Source: DSNY01 sp016861185 (lineage in GTDB: Bacteria > Pseudomonadota > Gammaproteobacteria > Burkholderiales > Burkholderiaceae_F). From it: a stretch of DNA of 64,000 nucleotides. A model generated the notes under the pieces. The model was given only the letters and a program-made list of their open reading frames with translations. It ran no database searches and had not been told where the DNA came from. The stretch spans positions 1 through 64,000 of the forward strand of contig SZOR01000006.1 in assembly GCA_030263275.1 (NCBI GenBank), given 5' to 3'. Position 1 is the first letter of the stretch. Every line of letters begins with the position of its first letter. Positions 29,201 to 36,482 of the stretch are shown here, piece by piece. The translations under genes and the position numbers were made by a program.

Positions 29201-30129
29201 TAGTACTGGAACCAGTTGGCGAAGTTCTGGATCTCAGCCGCGTAGTCGCACGTTGTGAGTCCCGAGGCCGTCGAAGTGGTGCACCCTGGATCGTCGCGTT
29301 GGTTCGGCGTCGGAATCGAGAATGTCGCTGTCGGCACGACGGCCACGCGCGTATAACAATCGATATCGCCGGCCGTACCGTCGCAGCCCGCATTCAGCGC
29401 GCTGAATACGTAGTAGATAGCAAAGGTTGGCCCGATCGTTGTGGAGGGCGGATAGTTGATGGAGAAGATCGGCGTCGGAGGCGGCGTCGAGGGCGCTGCG
29501 AACGGCGGCTGTACGACAGCGGCCGTGTAGCTGCCCGAAAATGCAGGCTCTCCGCTGTTCGCCGGCGTGCCGTTGACGCCGCCGTTGATGGTGCCCGACA
29601 CAAGATTCAGCCCGCCGCGCGAGGGGTGGTAGGGATTGAACAGCGCGTTGCTCGGGTTGGCGTCGGTGAAGGGATTGCCGTTGACGTCATTGCCCGTCCA
29701 CGGCCGATACCGCAGCCGCGGGTTGTAGTACATGAGGTTCTGCGACGCCGATCGGGCGCGCGCCACCTCGATCGTATGCGCGAAGCCCTGGAACGTGCGG
29801 CTACCCGTCAGGCTCGTATTGGGACCGCCATCGCCGGTGGCTGCAAACGGCGAGGTCAGTGGAACGGGGAACAGGCGATCGGCGATCGGGAAACCGGGAC
29901 TGTCCGGCAAATACTCCGCCGTCATCGACCCTGAGTTGTCGACGGTCACAAAGACGTTCGGATCCGGTTGTCGCTGCAGGTACTGCGGCTCCTGCGCAAG
30001 CGACGCGGGCGGCGTCGTCGGCGCACCGAATGCCGACGGCACCCAGGCCATCCCAAAGCAAAAGCCCAGGCTGTGTGCAACGACAAGCCGTCCTAGCCGG
30101 AGCAGGAATAGCCACGTGCTTCGTCTCAT
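26263..30129 (-). CDS. pilY1: PilY1-type pilus tip adhesin (cluster 2)
   Basis: This 1288-residue PilY1 paralogue starts at 30129 with GAGAGG six bases upstream. A hydrophobic signal segment spans about 5-36. The N-terminal vWA-like part has DNSGS at 64-68. The C-terminal beta-propeller is present (PLIWLGSNAGMFHAFNADTG, VFAYVPRSIIRNLPEL, YAHRYFVDG). The loop equivalent to the calcium site of the first PilY1 reads DANQQLIGV, lacking the acidic residues at positions 5 and 9. It is longer in its N-terminal variable region than the cluster 1 copy, suggesting different ligand binding. Confidence 0.93.
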   Translation of the reverse strand: MRRSTWLFLLRLGRLVVAHSLGFCFGMAWVPSAFGAPTTPPASLAQEPQYLQRQPDPNVFVTVDNSGSMTAEYLPDSPGFPIADRLFPVPLTSPFAATGDGGPNTSLTGSRTFQGFAHTIEVARARSASQNLMYYNPRLRYRPWTGNDVNGNPFTDANPSNALFNPYHPSRGGLNLVSGTINGGVNGTPANSGEPAFSGSYTAAVVQPPFAAPSTPPPTPIFSINYPPSTTIGPTFAIYYVFSALNAGCDGTAGDIDCYTRVAVVPTATFSIPTPNQRDDPGCTTSTASGLTTCDYAAEIQNFANWFQYYRSRTLLARGAMGHAMAALGSGFRVGLGTINNGTTTVDGFSSNTVRLGVRAFSGAHRQVFFNTLNNHDVGGNTPSGRALYQVGDYFAWTNGSGPHPNGPWANNPGSNDGQFAACRQSYHVYSTDGYWNESRSGLFSGLPAGVQNADNTTGPLICPPGVASGPSCYQFDPTMKTGTFTNGLDNTNNSRYVGSEAQTLADIAMYFWYRDLQPGMPNIVAPSTANPAFWQNLSIMAVALALVGEKTGQGDTFLNSLDSGADNWPAVNILTPSAADDLWHAAINSRGRLLVANDPQELSARLAQALREIIERANSGSAATATTAFLDVGNGVFTTEFSQGTWTGNLYRREIDPATLQFKDFGGNRWLWRASDQLPAPNARRIFTLRPDGSRVDFVPESGSTGVSSSQMAELSSNPSATAADVINYLRGDRSKERSAVPPGNLRDRPRGANSNVLGSIVNSSPLYVKDDDFALDLLPSGTPGRDTYQAFVRANTGTSTVPGRTPLIWLGSNAGMFHAFNADTGVEVFAYVPRSIIRNLPELTRPDYAHRYFVDGVPASGDAYIAPNGIGSPSWRTVVIGSLGAGGRSVFAIDATDPATLGAGNIMWDLDEASLSSSSYQYLGHVFGPAFTARAKNGKWVGVFGNGPESDNKRAALFIVDLETGNPIRIIDTGDGDSSNPNGLSTPAPAFDANQQLIGVYAGDLRGNLWKFDLSSTDPASWNVALGGQPLFQARNLAGQRQPIFAQPLLRRHPNGGRMVMFGTGKLFSPGDKDNTEVQTLYGVWDKPSAAPLDANFRSGTDMVQQAITQKDVFDPSIAGDEPTNYRLTNFPVNYSAGKRGWYLDLGVRYGVAGTAVDTSSAAVVTPRERIVIPAAAVGNNLLAQSFIPSIDPCSPGGDSFLYRLDYLTGSFLGTRSFADAGSGAIQMPGSLGMLTLLNRGNGASAANEGIYYVFSQNVGDPNGGRGRQFTFPTLGRVRTWRQILD

Positions 30130-30151
30130 GCGATACCTCTCAGGCCGCCGG

Positions 30152-30685
30152 TCAGGGCGCGGCGAACGCGTTGGGCGGCCGCAACTGGCTCTGCACACGC
30201 GCGCGGAAGTTCGTCTGCGTGTTGTCGCCGAATCCCTGCGCCGTCACGACGTACACCCGCGGGCGCGTGTCCTTCGGAAACTTGAGTGCATCACCGCCAC
30301 CGAGCGACTCTTCGATCATGCATCGCGGCTGCGCGATACCCGGGGGCACCACGGGCGGTGCGATCGCACGTGTGGCGTCGCTCCAGTTCGCCGAGACGCG
30401 CCAAGCGTCGCCGAGGAGAGACGCCTCCGGAAACCTGATGTCCTCCACCTTGATCGCGCCGGTCGGATCCTGGCCGGTCCACGCGATCTCCTCGCAGTGG
30501 CGCAGCGCGAGCTCGGCCGTCTCGAAACCGACCGCAGCAGACCGCAGGTTCGCTGCAATGCGTTCCTCGGTGGTCACACCGCGGATCGCCACCACCGCCA
30601 ACAGCGTGACCATGACGAGCATCACCAGGCTCAGCGGCAGCACGATGCCGCGGCCATGGCGAAGATTGATTCCGTTGCACCTCAT
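30152..30685 (-). CDS. pilX: Minor pilin assembly protein PilX (cluster 2)
   Basis: This is a roughly 177-residue PilX paralogue: basic leader NLRHGRG, hydrophobic helix IVLPLSLVMLVMVTLLAVVAI without +5 Glu, then TTEERIAANLRSAAVGFETAELALRHCEE, the PilX_N hallmark. ATG at 30685 has GAGGG five bases upstream; the earlier ATG at 30697 would overlap the pilW stop by four bases. Cys residues occur near both ends of the soluble part. Confidence 0.9.
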   Translation of the reverse strand: MRCNGINLRHGRGIVLPLSLVMLVMVTLLAVVAIRGVTTEERIAANLRSAAVGFETAELALRHCEEIAWTGQDPTGAIKVEDIRFPEASLLGDAWRVSANWSDATRAIAPPVVPPGIAQPRCMIEESLGGGDALKFPKDTRPRVYVVTAQGFGDNTQTNFRARVQSQLRPPNAFAAP

Positions 30686-30693
30686 GTTGGCCC

Positions 30694-31545
30694 TCATAGC
30701 ACGCGATTGCGCAGCGTCACGACCTGCGTGAAGGTGCGACGCAGCCGGCCGTCGTTCGGATACGCGTTACCCCGGCAGTCGACGCCCGCCTGCGCGGCAG
30801 TGCTCAGGCCGGCGCTTTCCGATACGACTAGCACGCACAGCTCGACGCCGAGCACGCGGCCCCACTGCGCCGCCGTCCAACCGACGGCCGACTGCGGATC
30901 GACGATCTGTTCGGTGCGCGAAAACGGGTCGCCCACTCGCAGCCGGATCTGCAGGTCCTCGACGTTCGGAACAAGCGGCGCCGCGACGAGGCCGCCGACG
31001 CCCGCGCTGTTGCCGGCGCACATCAGCGTCGGCACGCCGTTGCTGATGGCGATGTAGAAGCGGTTCCGCGCCTCGCGCTGGCCTCCGACTTCCGGCACTT
31101 CGACGCCGAGGCAGTCGCGGTTGTCCCCGCTGCCCGCCGTCGTCGCATCACCCACCACGTAGGCGACGCGCAGCGCATCAGGCTGTAGTGGATCGTTGTT
31201 GCAGGCTGGGGTCGCGTCTACCGGAAGCGCGACCGGATTCGCGAAGCCACCCGAGCAGACGCGCAGCGCCTCGCCGACGAAGTTCGATGGATTGCCGACC
31301 AGCCAGAAGTCCGACGAGTTGATCTGGCCGTAGCCGGCCATGCGCAACTGATACGCCAGGCGGTCGAGCGCGAGCTGCCCGGCCGCCTGCATGCGCTGGA
31401 CGTCGGCGCTGGCGCGGTAGGTCTGTCGGTTCGCGCCGTAGATGCTGATCACGCCGGCCGTGATCATCAGGCCGATCGTGATCGCGATCATCACTTCGAT
31501 CAGCGTGCGGCCCCTTTGCGGCCGCGCCAGTCGACGCACCCTCAT
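30694..31545 (-). CDS. pilW: Minor pilin PilW (cluster 2)
   Basis: This 283-residue PilW paralogue starts at 31545 and overlaps the pilV stop by four bases. The prepilin junction is unusual: leader MRVRRLARPQRG is followed by RTLIEVMIAITIGLMITAGVIS, placing Arg at +1 where a hydrophobic residue is normal; Glu +5 remains. The C-terminus RRTFTQVVTLRNRVL matches PilW. It is shorter than the cluster 1 PilW (372). Confidence 0.9.
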   Translation of the reverse strand: MRVRRLARPQRGRTLIEVMIAITIGLMITAGVISIYGANRQTYRASADVQRMQAAGQLALDRLAYQLRMAGYGQINSSDFWLVGNPSNFVGEALRVCSGGFANPVALPVDATPACNNDPLQPDALRVAYVVGDATTAGSGDNRDCLGVEVPEVGGQREARNRFYIAISNGVPTLMCAGNSAGVGGLVAAPLVPNVEDLQIRLRVGDPFSRTEQIVDPQSAVGWTAAQWGRVLGVELCVLVVSESAGLSTAAQAGVDCRGNAYPNDGRLRRTFTQVVTLRNRVL

Positions 31546-32123
31546 GGCCGCACCACGATGCGCATGCATTCGACCTCCGGTGGAACCGCGAAGCCGAGAG
31601 CCAGGCCGTTGCACGAAGAGGCGAGCAGCGCGTTGCCGAGCGCGTCGGTGCGCGCGCGGAAACCCGTTTCCGTCCAAAGCAGCGTGACGTTCCAAGCGCG
31701 ATTGCCCGTGCCGCCGATCGGCGCGACGTGCGCCCAGCCGCCGGGCAGCGTCTGATTGACGCGCGCCACCCAACGGGCGCGGTCGAACTGAGCCTGCTGC
31801 GCCTCATTGCAGACGCCGGCCTCACAGTCGGTTGAGGCCGTCGGCAGTGCAGGCGTTCCGGTCGGGTAGGCGGAAGTGAACGTGTAGTCGACCGGTGGCG
31901 TCAATGTTGCCGGCACGCGGTTTGCGCGCATGCGGTCAGCGAGATCGAGTGCGAGCTGCGTGGCAAGCGCGCGGCCGTGTGCGTCCTTCTGAATCGAAAG
32001 CCCGCGCACCTGCAACCCCGCCAGCCCGAGCAGGCCGACGGCGACGATGACGAGCGCGACCAGCACTTCGATCAGCGTCACACCGCGCACTCGCCGCGGC
32101 AGCGAACAGGTCGTGGTCCTCAT
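31542..32123 (-). CDS. pilV: Minor pilin PilV (cluster 2)
   Basis: This 193-residue PilV paralogue has leader SLPRRVRG then VTLIEVLVALVIVAVGLLGLAGLQ with Glu +5 and LADRMRANR. It is longer than the cluster 1 PilV owing to an expanded C-terminal domain (GGWAHVAPIGGTGNRAWNVTLLW). It overlaps both neighbours by four bases (ATGA), so the whole cluster 2 appears translationally coupled. Confidence 0.9.
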   Translation of the reverse strand: MRTTTCSLPRRVRGVTLIEVLVALVIVAVGLLGLAGLQVRGLSIQKDAHGRALATQLALDLADRMRANRVPATLTPPVDYTFTSAYPTGTPALPTASTDCEAGVCNEAQQAQFDRARWVARVNQTLPGGWAHVAPIGGTGNRAWNVTLLWTETGFRARTDALGNALLASSCNGLALGFAVPPEVECMRIVVRP

Positions 32124-32701
32124 ACGCAGGAATCCCAGGTGGTCGAGACGCGTGCACGCCCCGTCGCGTTGATGCACACGGTGCGGCGATTGGCGTTTTC
32201 GGAGCCGGCGACGTTGAAGCGCAGCGGATCCGTCGTGCCCATGGCACCGAGCGGCGTGTTCGCGCTGTCGAACACCGTGCCGTCGCTCGTCACGTAGATG
32301 CCGGTGAGCGCGAGGTTCGGCGTCATGGTGATGCCGGGGGCGCCGGGCGTATGTACGCGGATGATCTCCTCGCCGATATCCCGCGTACCGACCGTCGGAC
32401 CGTTGTCGACGTACACGATCCAACCGGTCGTCCACGCGCCGGCCGCGCAGGTCGCACCGGACGCCGTCGGATTGGCTGAGGCACACATGCCGACCCTCGC
32501 GCGCCGCGCCAGCGCCTCGCTGCGCGTGAGGGCCAAGTCGGCGATCAGTTCGTTGACTTCAGTGGCCACGCGGTTGCGGTCGACGAAGGTCGAGAACATC
32601 GGCACGCCGACCGCGAGCAGGATCGCGGAGATGGCGAGCACGACCATCAGCTCGATCAGCGTGACGCCGTGCTCCGTTGAATTGGCGGGCCGAACGGCCA
32701 T
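32120..32701 (-). CDS. fimT: FimT/GspH-type pseudopilin (cluster 2)
   Basis: This 193-residue minor pilin starts at 32701, with GAGGGAG eight bases upstream. Leader ...STEHG precedes VTLIELMVVLAISAILLAVGVPM, Glu +5. The GspH domain has NELIADLALTRSEALARRARVG and WIVYVDNGPTVGTRDIGEE. It is the first gene of cluster 2, so the operon promoter should lie in 32702-32860. The frame stays open upstream but with non-pilin sequence. Confidence 0.88.
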   Translation of the reverse strand: MAVRPANSTEHGVTLIELMVVLAISAILLAVGVPMFSTFVDRNRVATEVNELIADLALTRSEALARRARVGMCASANPTASGATCAAGAWTTGWIVYVDNGPTVGTRDIGEEIIRVHTPGAPGITMTPNLALTGIYVTSDGTVFDSANTPLGAMGTTDPLRFNVAGSENANRRTVCINATGRARVSTTWDSCV

Positions 32702-33036
32702 TGCGCGAGCTCCCTCGTTGAAGTGCGCCGGTGCTGCCGGCTCTATTTGCCGGCCGATTATTCCGATGCGTTCCGTCGAAACCGAGAGCAGAAGGACCCG
32801 CCGGTTGGACGCGCCCGACAAGCGGGCCTCAAGCCTCGCGGCGCTAGTTCGGGCGGATGAGTGCTTGGGATCGTTCGAGCGCGTGCACCCTCGCGCGTTT
32901 GCGTTATGTGCTTGTCCGCAAGCGGCGCGGCGCAAATTCGACATGCGCGGCCGCGAGTTTTCGGCAGCCGCGCGTCGGCGCGCTCGCGACAATGCCCCCG
33001 CATCGCCTTCATCGCTTCGCGCACCGAGAAGACGCC
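32702..33036. other. Divergent intergenic region between fimT (cluster 2) and the plus-strand pseudopilin
   Basis: This 335-base gap should hold the promoters of cluster 2 (leftward) and the plus-strand gene (rightward). GCCGGCA words occur twice close together near 32735-32753. No convincing -10/-35 pair and no sigma54 box were seen. Confidence 0.4.
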
Positions 33037-33597
33037 ATGACCCAATTGCCCACCATCAAGCCACGTCCTGGGTTCGCCGAAGGACCGCGGCGCCAGCGCG
33101 GCGTGACCCTGATCGAAACCGCGACGGCTGCGTGCGTCTCGGCCGTGCTCGCAGCCAGCGCACTGCCGTCGATGTCGGCCGCGCTCGACGGCCATCGGCT
33201 GACCACCGCCACCAATGACCTCGTGCTTGCCGTCAATCTGGCGCGGTCGACCGCGACCGCGCAGCGCACGCGCGTTGTGCTGGCGCCGCGCAGCGGCGCA
33301 GACTGGACGTCGGGTTGGCGCGTCTTCGTCGACGACAACAACAACGGGAGGCTCGATGCCGGCGAAGCGGTCGTGCGCGAGTTCGACGCCGCACCCACGG
33401 GCCTGTCGATCACGCCGCACTTCGGCTCCTCGTACAGCGGCGCCTATCTGAGTTTCGACAACATGGGCAACTTGCGCCGGCTCGGCTCGGGCGGCTACGT
33501 GCTCGGCCGCCTCGTGCTCGCCATCGGCAGCGACGCGCGTTCGTTGTGCTTCTCGGTGCTGCAGGTGCGCACCGTCCGCGACGACGAGTGCACCTGA
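33037..33597 (+). CDS. GspH/FimT-type pseudopilin, plus strand
   Basis: This 186-residue protein is divergent from cluster 2. Leader MTQLPTIKPRPGFAEGPRRQ ends RG before VTLIETATAACVSAVLAASALP, Glu +5; the helix is less hydrophobic than in its neighbours. The GspH part has LVLAVNLARSTATAQRTRVVLAP and WRVFVDDNNNGRLDAGEAVV. It resembles the 25065-25649 protein in layout. It is the only pilin-like gene here on the plus strand, so it must be regulated separately. Confidence 0.83.
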   Translation: MTQLPTIKPRPGFAEGPRRQRGVTLIETATAACVSAVLAASALPSMSAALDGHRLTTATNDLVLAVNLARSTATAQRTRVVLAPRSGADWTSGWRVFVDDNNNGRLDAGEAVVREFDAAPTGLSITPHFGSSYSGAYLSFDNMGNLRRLGSGGYVLGRLVLAIGSDARSLCFSVLQVRTVRDDECT

Positions 33598-33636
33598 CAC
33601 CAAGCGAAGGCGCCCTGCAACCGAGCGCCGGTGGGA

Positions 33637-33712
33637 TGGCGCGCCTGGCGGGACTCGAACCCACGACCCCTGGCTTCGGAGGCCAGTACTCTATCCACTG
33701 AGCTACAGGCGC
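33637..33712 (-). tRNA. tRNA-Arg (CCG anticodon)
   Basis: The minus strand gives a full cloverleaf: acceptor GCGCCTG/CAGGCGC, D-arm TAGCTCAGTGGATAGAG, anticodon stem CTGGC/GCCAG with loop CTCCGAA (anticodon CCG), T-arm GTGGGTTCGAGTCCCGC. The 3' CCA is encoded at 33637-33639. It lies between the plus-strand pseudopilin and the cytochrome gene. Confidence 0.97.
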
Positions 33713-33894
33713 CTGGCTTGCACGCGCTTCGGCGGGCCTTCGCAGCGGCGCGTGCGCCCGCGCGTCGCCTCGGCCGAGAACGGACGCGCGGGGCCGCGAA
33801 GGATACGCCGATCGACTGCGAGCGTCCAACGCGCACGCGCCTCGCGTGCGCCTGTGCTCGCGCCGGCGCACGCGGGCGCGTCGAGGGCCGCGGA

Positions 33895-33900
33895 TATAAT
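33895..33900 (+). promoter_or_regulatory. Candidate -10 box (TATAAT) before the triheme cytochrome gene
   Basis: A perfect TATAAT stands out in very GC-rich DNA 81 bases before the cytochrome start at 33981. No recognisable -35 box lies at the right distance, so an activator may be needed if this is a promoter. Confidence 0.4.
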
Positions 33901-33980
33901 CCTCGCCGCAATTTTTCCCACGCCTTCCATCGTGCGGATGCGCATTGTCGATGCGCAACGATGCCTCCGCGGAGTCCCAC

Positions 33981-35045
33981 ATGTCCGACCAGCACAGCTC
34001 GCCGATCAAGACCCCGCAGCAGTTGATCACCATCGTCGTGCTGGCGTTCGTCGTGCCGGTGCTCATCATCGTGCTGCTGGTCAAGTACGTCGCCGGCGGC
34101 AAGCTGGAGGGCGCGGGCACGGCGTCGATGACGCCGGAGGCCATCGCCGATCGATTGCGGCCCGTCGGCACGGTCGTCCTTGCCGAAGCGGGCGGCGCGC
34201 GTGCGCTGCAGTCGGGCGAGGCGGTCTACCAGCTTGCGTGTGGTGCCTGCCATACGGCCGGTGTGGCGGGCGCGCCCAAGACCGGCGACGCAGGTCAGTG
34301 GTCGGCGCGCCTCGCGCAAGGCTACGACACGCTGGTCAAGCATGCGGTCGAGGGCTTCAAGGGCATGCCGCCGAAGGGGGGCAACGCCGACCTCGATCCG
34401 ATCGAAGTCGCGCGCGCGGTCGTCTACATGGCCAATCGGTCGGGCGGCAAGTTCAAGGAACCCGAGGTCGCCGCGCCCAAACCGGCGGCAGCGAAGTTCG
34501 GCGAGCGCAGCGGCGAGCAGGTCGTCGCCGCCGCGTGCGGCAAGTGTCACGATACGGGCCAGGGCGGCGCGCCGAAGCTCGGCGATTGGACTGCGTGGAA
34601 GCCGCGCGTCGAAATGGGCTTGGCGAAGCTGACCGAAGCGGCGATCAAGGGACACGGCGGCATGCCCGCGCGCGGCGGCATGGCCGAGCTGTCCGACGCC
34701 GAGGTCCGGCGTGCGATCGAGCATATGTTCAACGTCGGCAAGCAGTCGGCGCCTGCCTTGGCGGCCGCCGCCGCGGCCGCGCCCGCAGCAGCCAAGGTCG
34801 ACGCGGCGGCCGGCAAGAAGCTCTACGACAGCGCGTGCATGGCCTGCCATGCGACGGGTGTAGCCGGTGCGCCCAAGTTCGGCGACAAGACCGCGTGGGC
34901 ATCACGGCTGCAGACCGGCCTCGACGCGCTGACCGCGAGCGTGATCAAGGGCAAGGGCGCGATGCCGCCGAAAGGCGCGGCGCCGACCGCCACGGACGCC
35001 GAACTGCGCGCCGCCGTCGAGTACATGATCGCCGCCGTCAAGTAA
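33981..35045 (+). CDS. Membrane-anchored triheme cytochrome c
   Basis: This 354-residue protein starts at 33981 with GGAG six bases upstream. A single hydrophobic helix at about 15-37 (LITIVVLAFVVPVLIIVLLV) should anchor it with the rest in the periplasm. Three tandem cytochrome c5-like domains follow. CxxCH motifs are at 87-91 (CGACH), 186-190 (CGKCH) and 286-290 (CMACH). Each is followed by a GxxMPxxG segment giving the Met axial ligand (near 129, 228 and 327). Pro/Ala-rich linkers join them. A role in electron transfer to a terminal oxidase is likely but not specified by the context. Confidence 0.92.
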   Translation: MSDQHSSPIKTPQQLITIVVLAFVVPVLIIVLLVKYVAGGKLEGAGTASMTPEAIADRLRPVGTVVLAEAGGARALQSGEAVYQLACGACHTAGVAGAPKTGDAGQWSARLAQGYDTLVKHAVEGFKGMPPKGGNADLDPIEVARAVVYMANRSGGKFKEPEVAAPKPAAAKFGERSGEQVVAAACGKCHDTGQGGAPKLGDWTAWKPRVEMGLAKLTEAAIKGHGGMPARGGMAELSDAEVRRAIEHMFNVGKQSAPALAAAAAAAPAAAKVDAAAGKKLYDSACMACHATGVAGAPKFGDKTAWASRLQTGLDALTASVIKGKGAMPPKGAAPTATDAELRAAVEYMIAAVK

Positions 35046-35088
35046 ACGCCGCGCACTGCGCTTCGGCTGAACAGCGCGGGCCGCTGGA

Positions 35089-35859
35089 TCAGGGATTCAA
35101 CTGCTGGTAGACGAGCCGCGCCACCGCGGCCAGCGAATCCTTGTCGAGATTGCCGGCGAGCGCATAGCCGAACGGTCCGTCGATCCAGTAGAACACGCGC
35201 GTTTCGCCCGACTGCGAGAAGCGGAACGCCGTGTCGCGGCTGGACGATTCGCGCCGCACGAGCAGCGACAGCCGCCTGCCTTGCGCGTTCTCGTACATCA
35301 GCAGCGCTACCGGCGCATTGCCGACTTCGCCGGCAGCGGGCAGCAGGCGGCCGCCGAGCAACTGGTAACCGGCCGCCGCGAGCGAAGGCGCGCGCAGCGG
35401 CGCGCCGAGCCGCTTCGACAGCCAGCCGACGAGGTGCTGCTCCTCGGCGGCGGCGACCTCGACCGGATGACGCACCTCGGGCACATAGGCAGCGTGCGCG
35501 AGCACGGCCTGATGCGCGATGCCCGGCGCCGCGGGCGCCACGCCACGGCCGAACTGCCCGCGCGCGACGTAACCGATCGCGATGCCAAGCGCGAGCGTGG
35601 CGGCAAAACCGCCGAGACTGCGCCAGAAGCGCGCGGCGTTGGCCGCCGCCGGCCGCGCACCGACCCGCAGCGCGTGCGGCTCGTCGAGCACCGGATCGAA
35701 CAGCCGGTGCAGCGCCTGATTCTGTGCGATGTAGGCGCGCACGCGCGCGGCCTCGTCGGGATGCGCGGCCAGATAGGCCTCGACGGCGCGGCGCTCGTCC
35801 GCGTCGAGCGCGCCGTCGACGTAGGCGTGCAGCTTCTCTTCGTTGAGCGCGTCCGTCAT
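35089..35859 (-). CDS. Anti-sigma factor, transmembrane
   Basis: This 256-residue protein has an N-terminal cytoplasmic anti-sigma domain (NEEKLHAYVDGALDADERRAVEAYL) that lacks the Cys/His zinc signature. One membrane helix follows at about 83-100 (FAATLALGIAIGYV), then a periplasmic domain ending FYWIDGPFGYALAGNLDKDSLAAVARLVY. The start ATG overlaps the sigma factor stop as TGATG, so the two are translationally coupled. By analogy it sequesters the sigma factor until an envelope signal arrives. Confidence 0.9.
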   Translation of the reverse strand: MTDALNEEKLHAYVDGALDADERRAVEAYLAAHPDEAARVRAYIAQNQALHRLFDPVLDEPHALRVGARPAAANAARFWRSLGGFAATLALGIAIGYVARGQFGRGVAPAAPGIAHQAVLAHAAYVPEVRHPVEVAAAEEQHLVGWLSKRLGAPLRAPSLAAAGYQLLGGRLLPAAGEVGNAPVALLMYENAQGRRLSLLVRRESSSRDTAFRFSQSGETRVFYWIDGPFGYALAGNLDKDSLAAVARLVYQQLNP

Positions 35860-36398
35860 CACTTCACCCGGCGCAGGCTTTGTCGTCCCGCACCCCCTTC
35901 GTCCAGCAGTTGCCGCAGGCGTTCGCGCGCGCGCGACAGTCGCGACATCACCGTGCCGATCGGCACGTCCAGCGCCTGCGCCGCTTCCGCGTAGGAGAGC
36001 TGCTCCAGCCCGACGAGCAGCAGCACCTCGCGCTGCTCGTCCGGCAGGCGGCGTAACGCCGCCTGCAGGTCGCTCAGCGCGGCGTCGGTTTCCGCGCTGG
36101 CCCCGGCCAAGGCCGGCTCCGGACGCGCGGCGGCGAGTTCGTCGAGCGAGTCGAACTGCCGCGTGCGTTTCACGCCGTTGATGAACACGTTATGCATCAC
36201 CGCGAACAGCCATGCGCGCAGTTTCCCGTCCGGACTGCCGGCCTGCTCGCGCCACAAGTCGCGCTTGATCCAGGCGCGCTCCAGCGTGTCCTGCGTCAGA
36301 TCGTCGGCCGCCTCGCGCGATCCGGTCAGCGCGCGCGCGTAGCGGCGCAGGCGCGGGATGTGCGCCTGAAGCTGCTCCGCGGTGAATCCACTGCTCAT
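35859..36398 (-). CDS. ECF RNA polymerase sigma factor
   Basis: This 179-residue sigma-70 family factor of the extracytoplasmic type has region 2 at about 12-80 (RYARALTGSREAADDLTQDTLERAW, LRAWLFAVMHNVFING) and region 4 at about 110-170 (LRRLPDEQREVLLLVGLEQLSYAEAAQ, IGTVMSRLSRARERLRQLL). There is no long C-terminal extension. It is cotranscribed with the downstream anti-sigma gene. The regulon is unknown. Confidence 0.94.
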   Translation of the reverse strand: MSSGFTAEQLQAHIPRLRRYARALTGSREAADDLTQDTLERAWIKRDLWREQAGSPDGKLRAWLFAVMHNVFINGVKRTRQFDSLDELAAARPEPALAGASAETDAALSDLQAALRRLPDEQREVLLLVGLEQLSYAEAAQALDVPIGTVMSRLSRARERLRQLLDEGGAGRQSLRRVK

Positions 36399-36482
36399 CG
36401 GCGCGCGCGCCTCGTCCGCGGCGAGACCGGGAACACGGCGATCAACAGAGCGCCGCCGTCCGTTATTCCTGCAGCCGACAAC

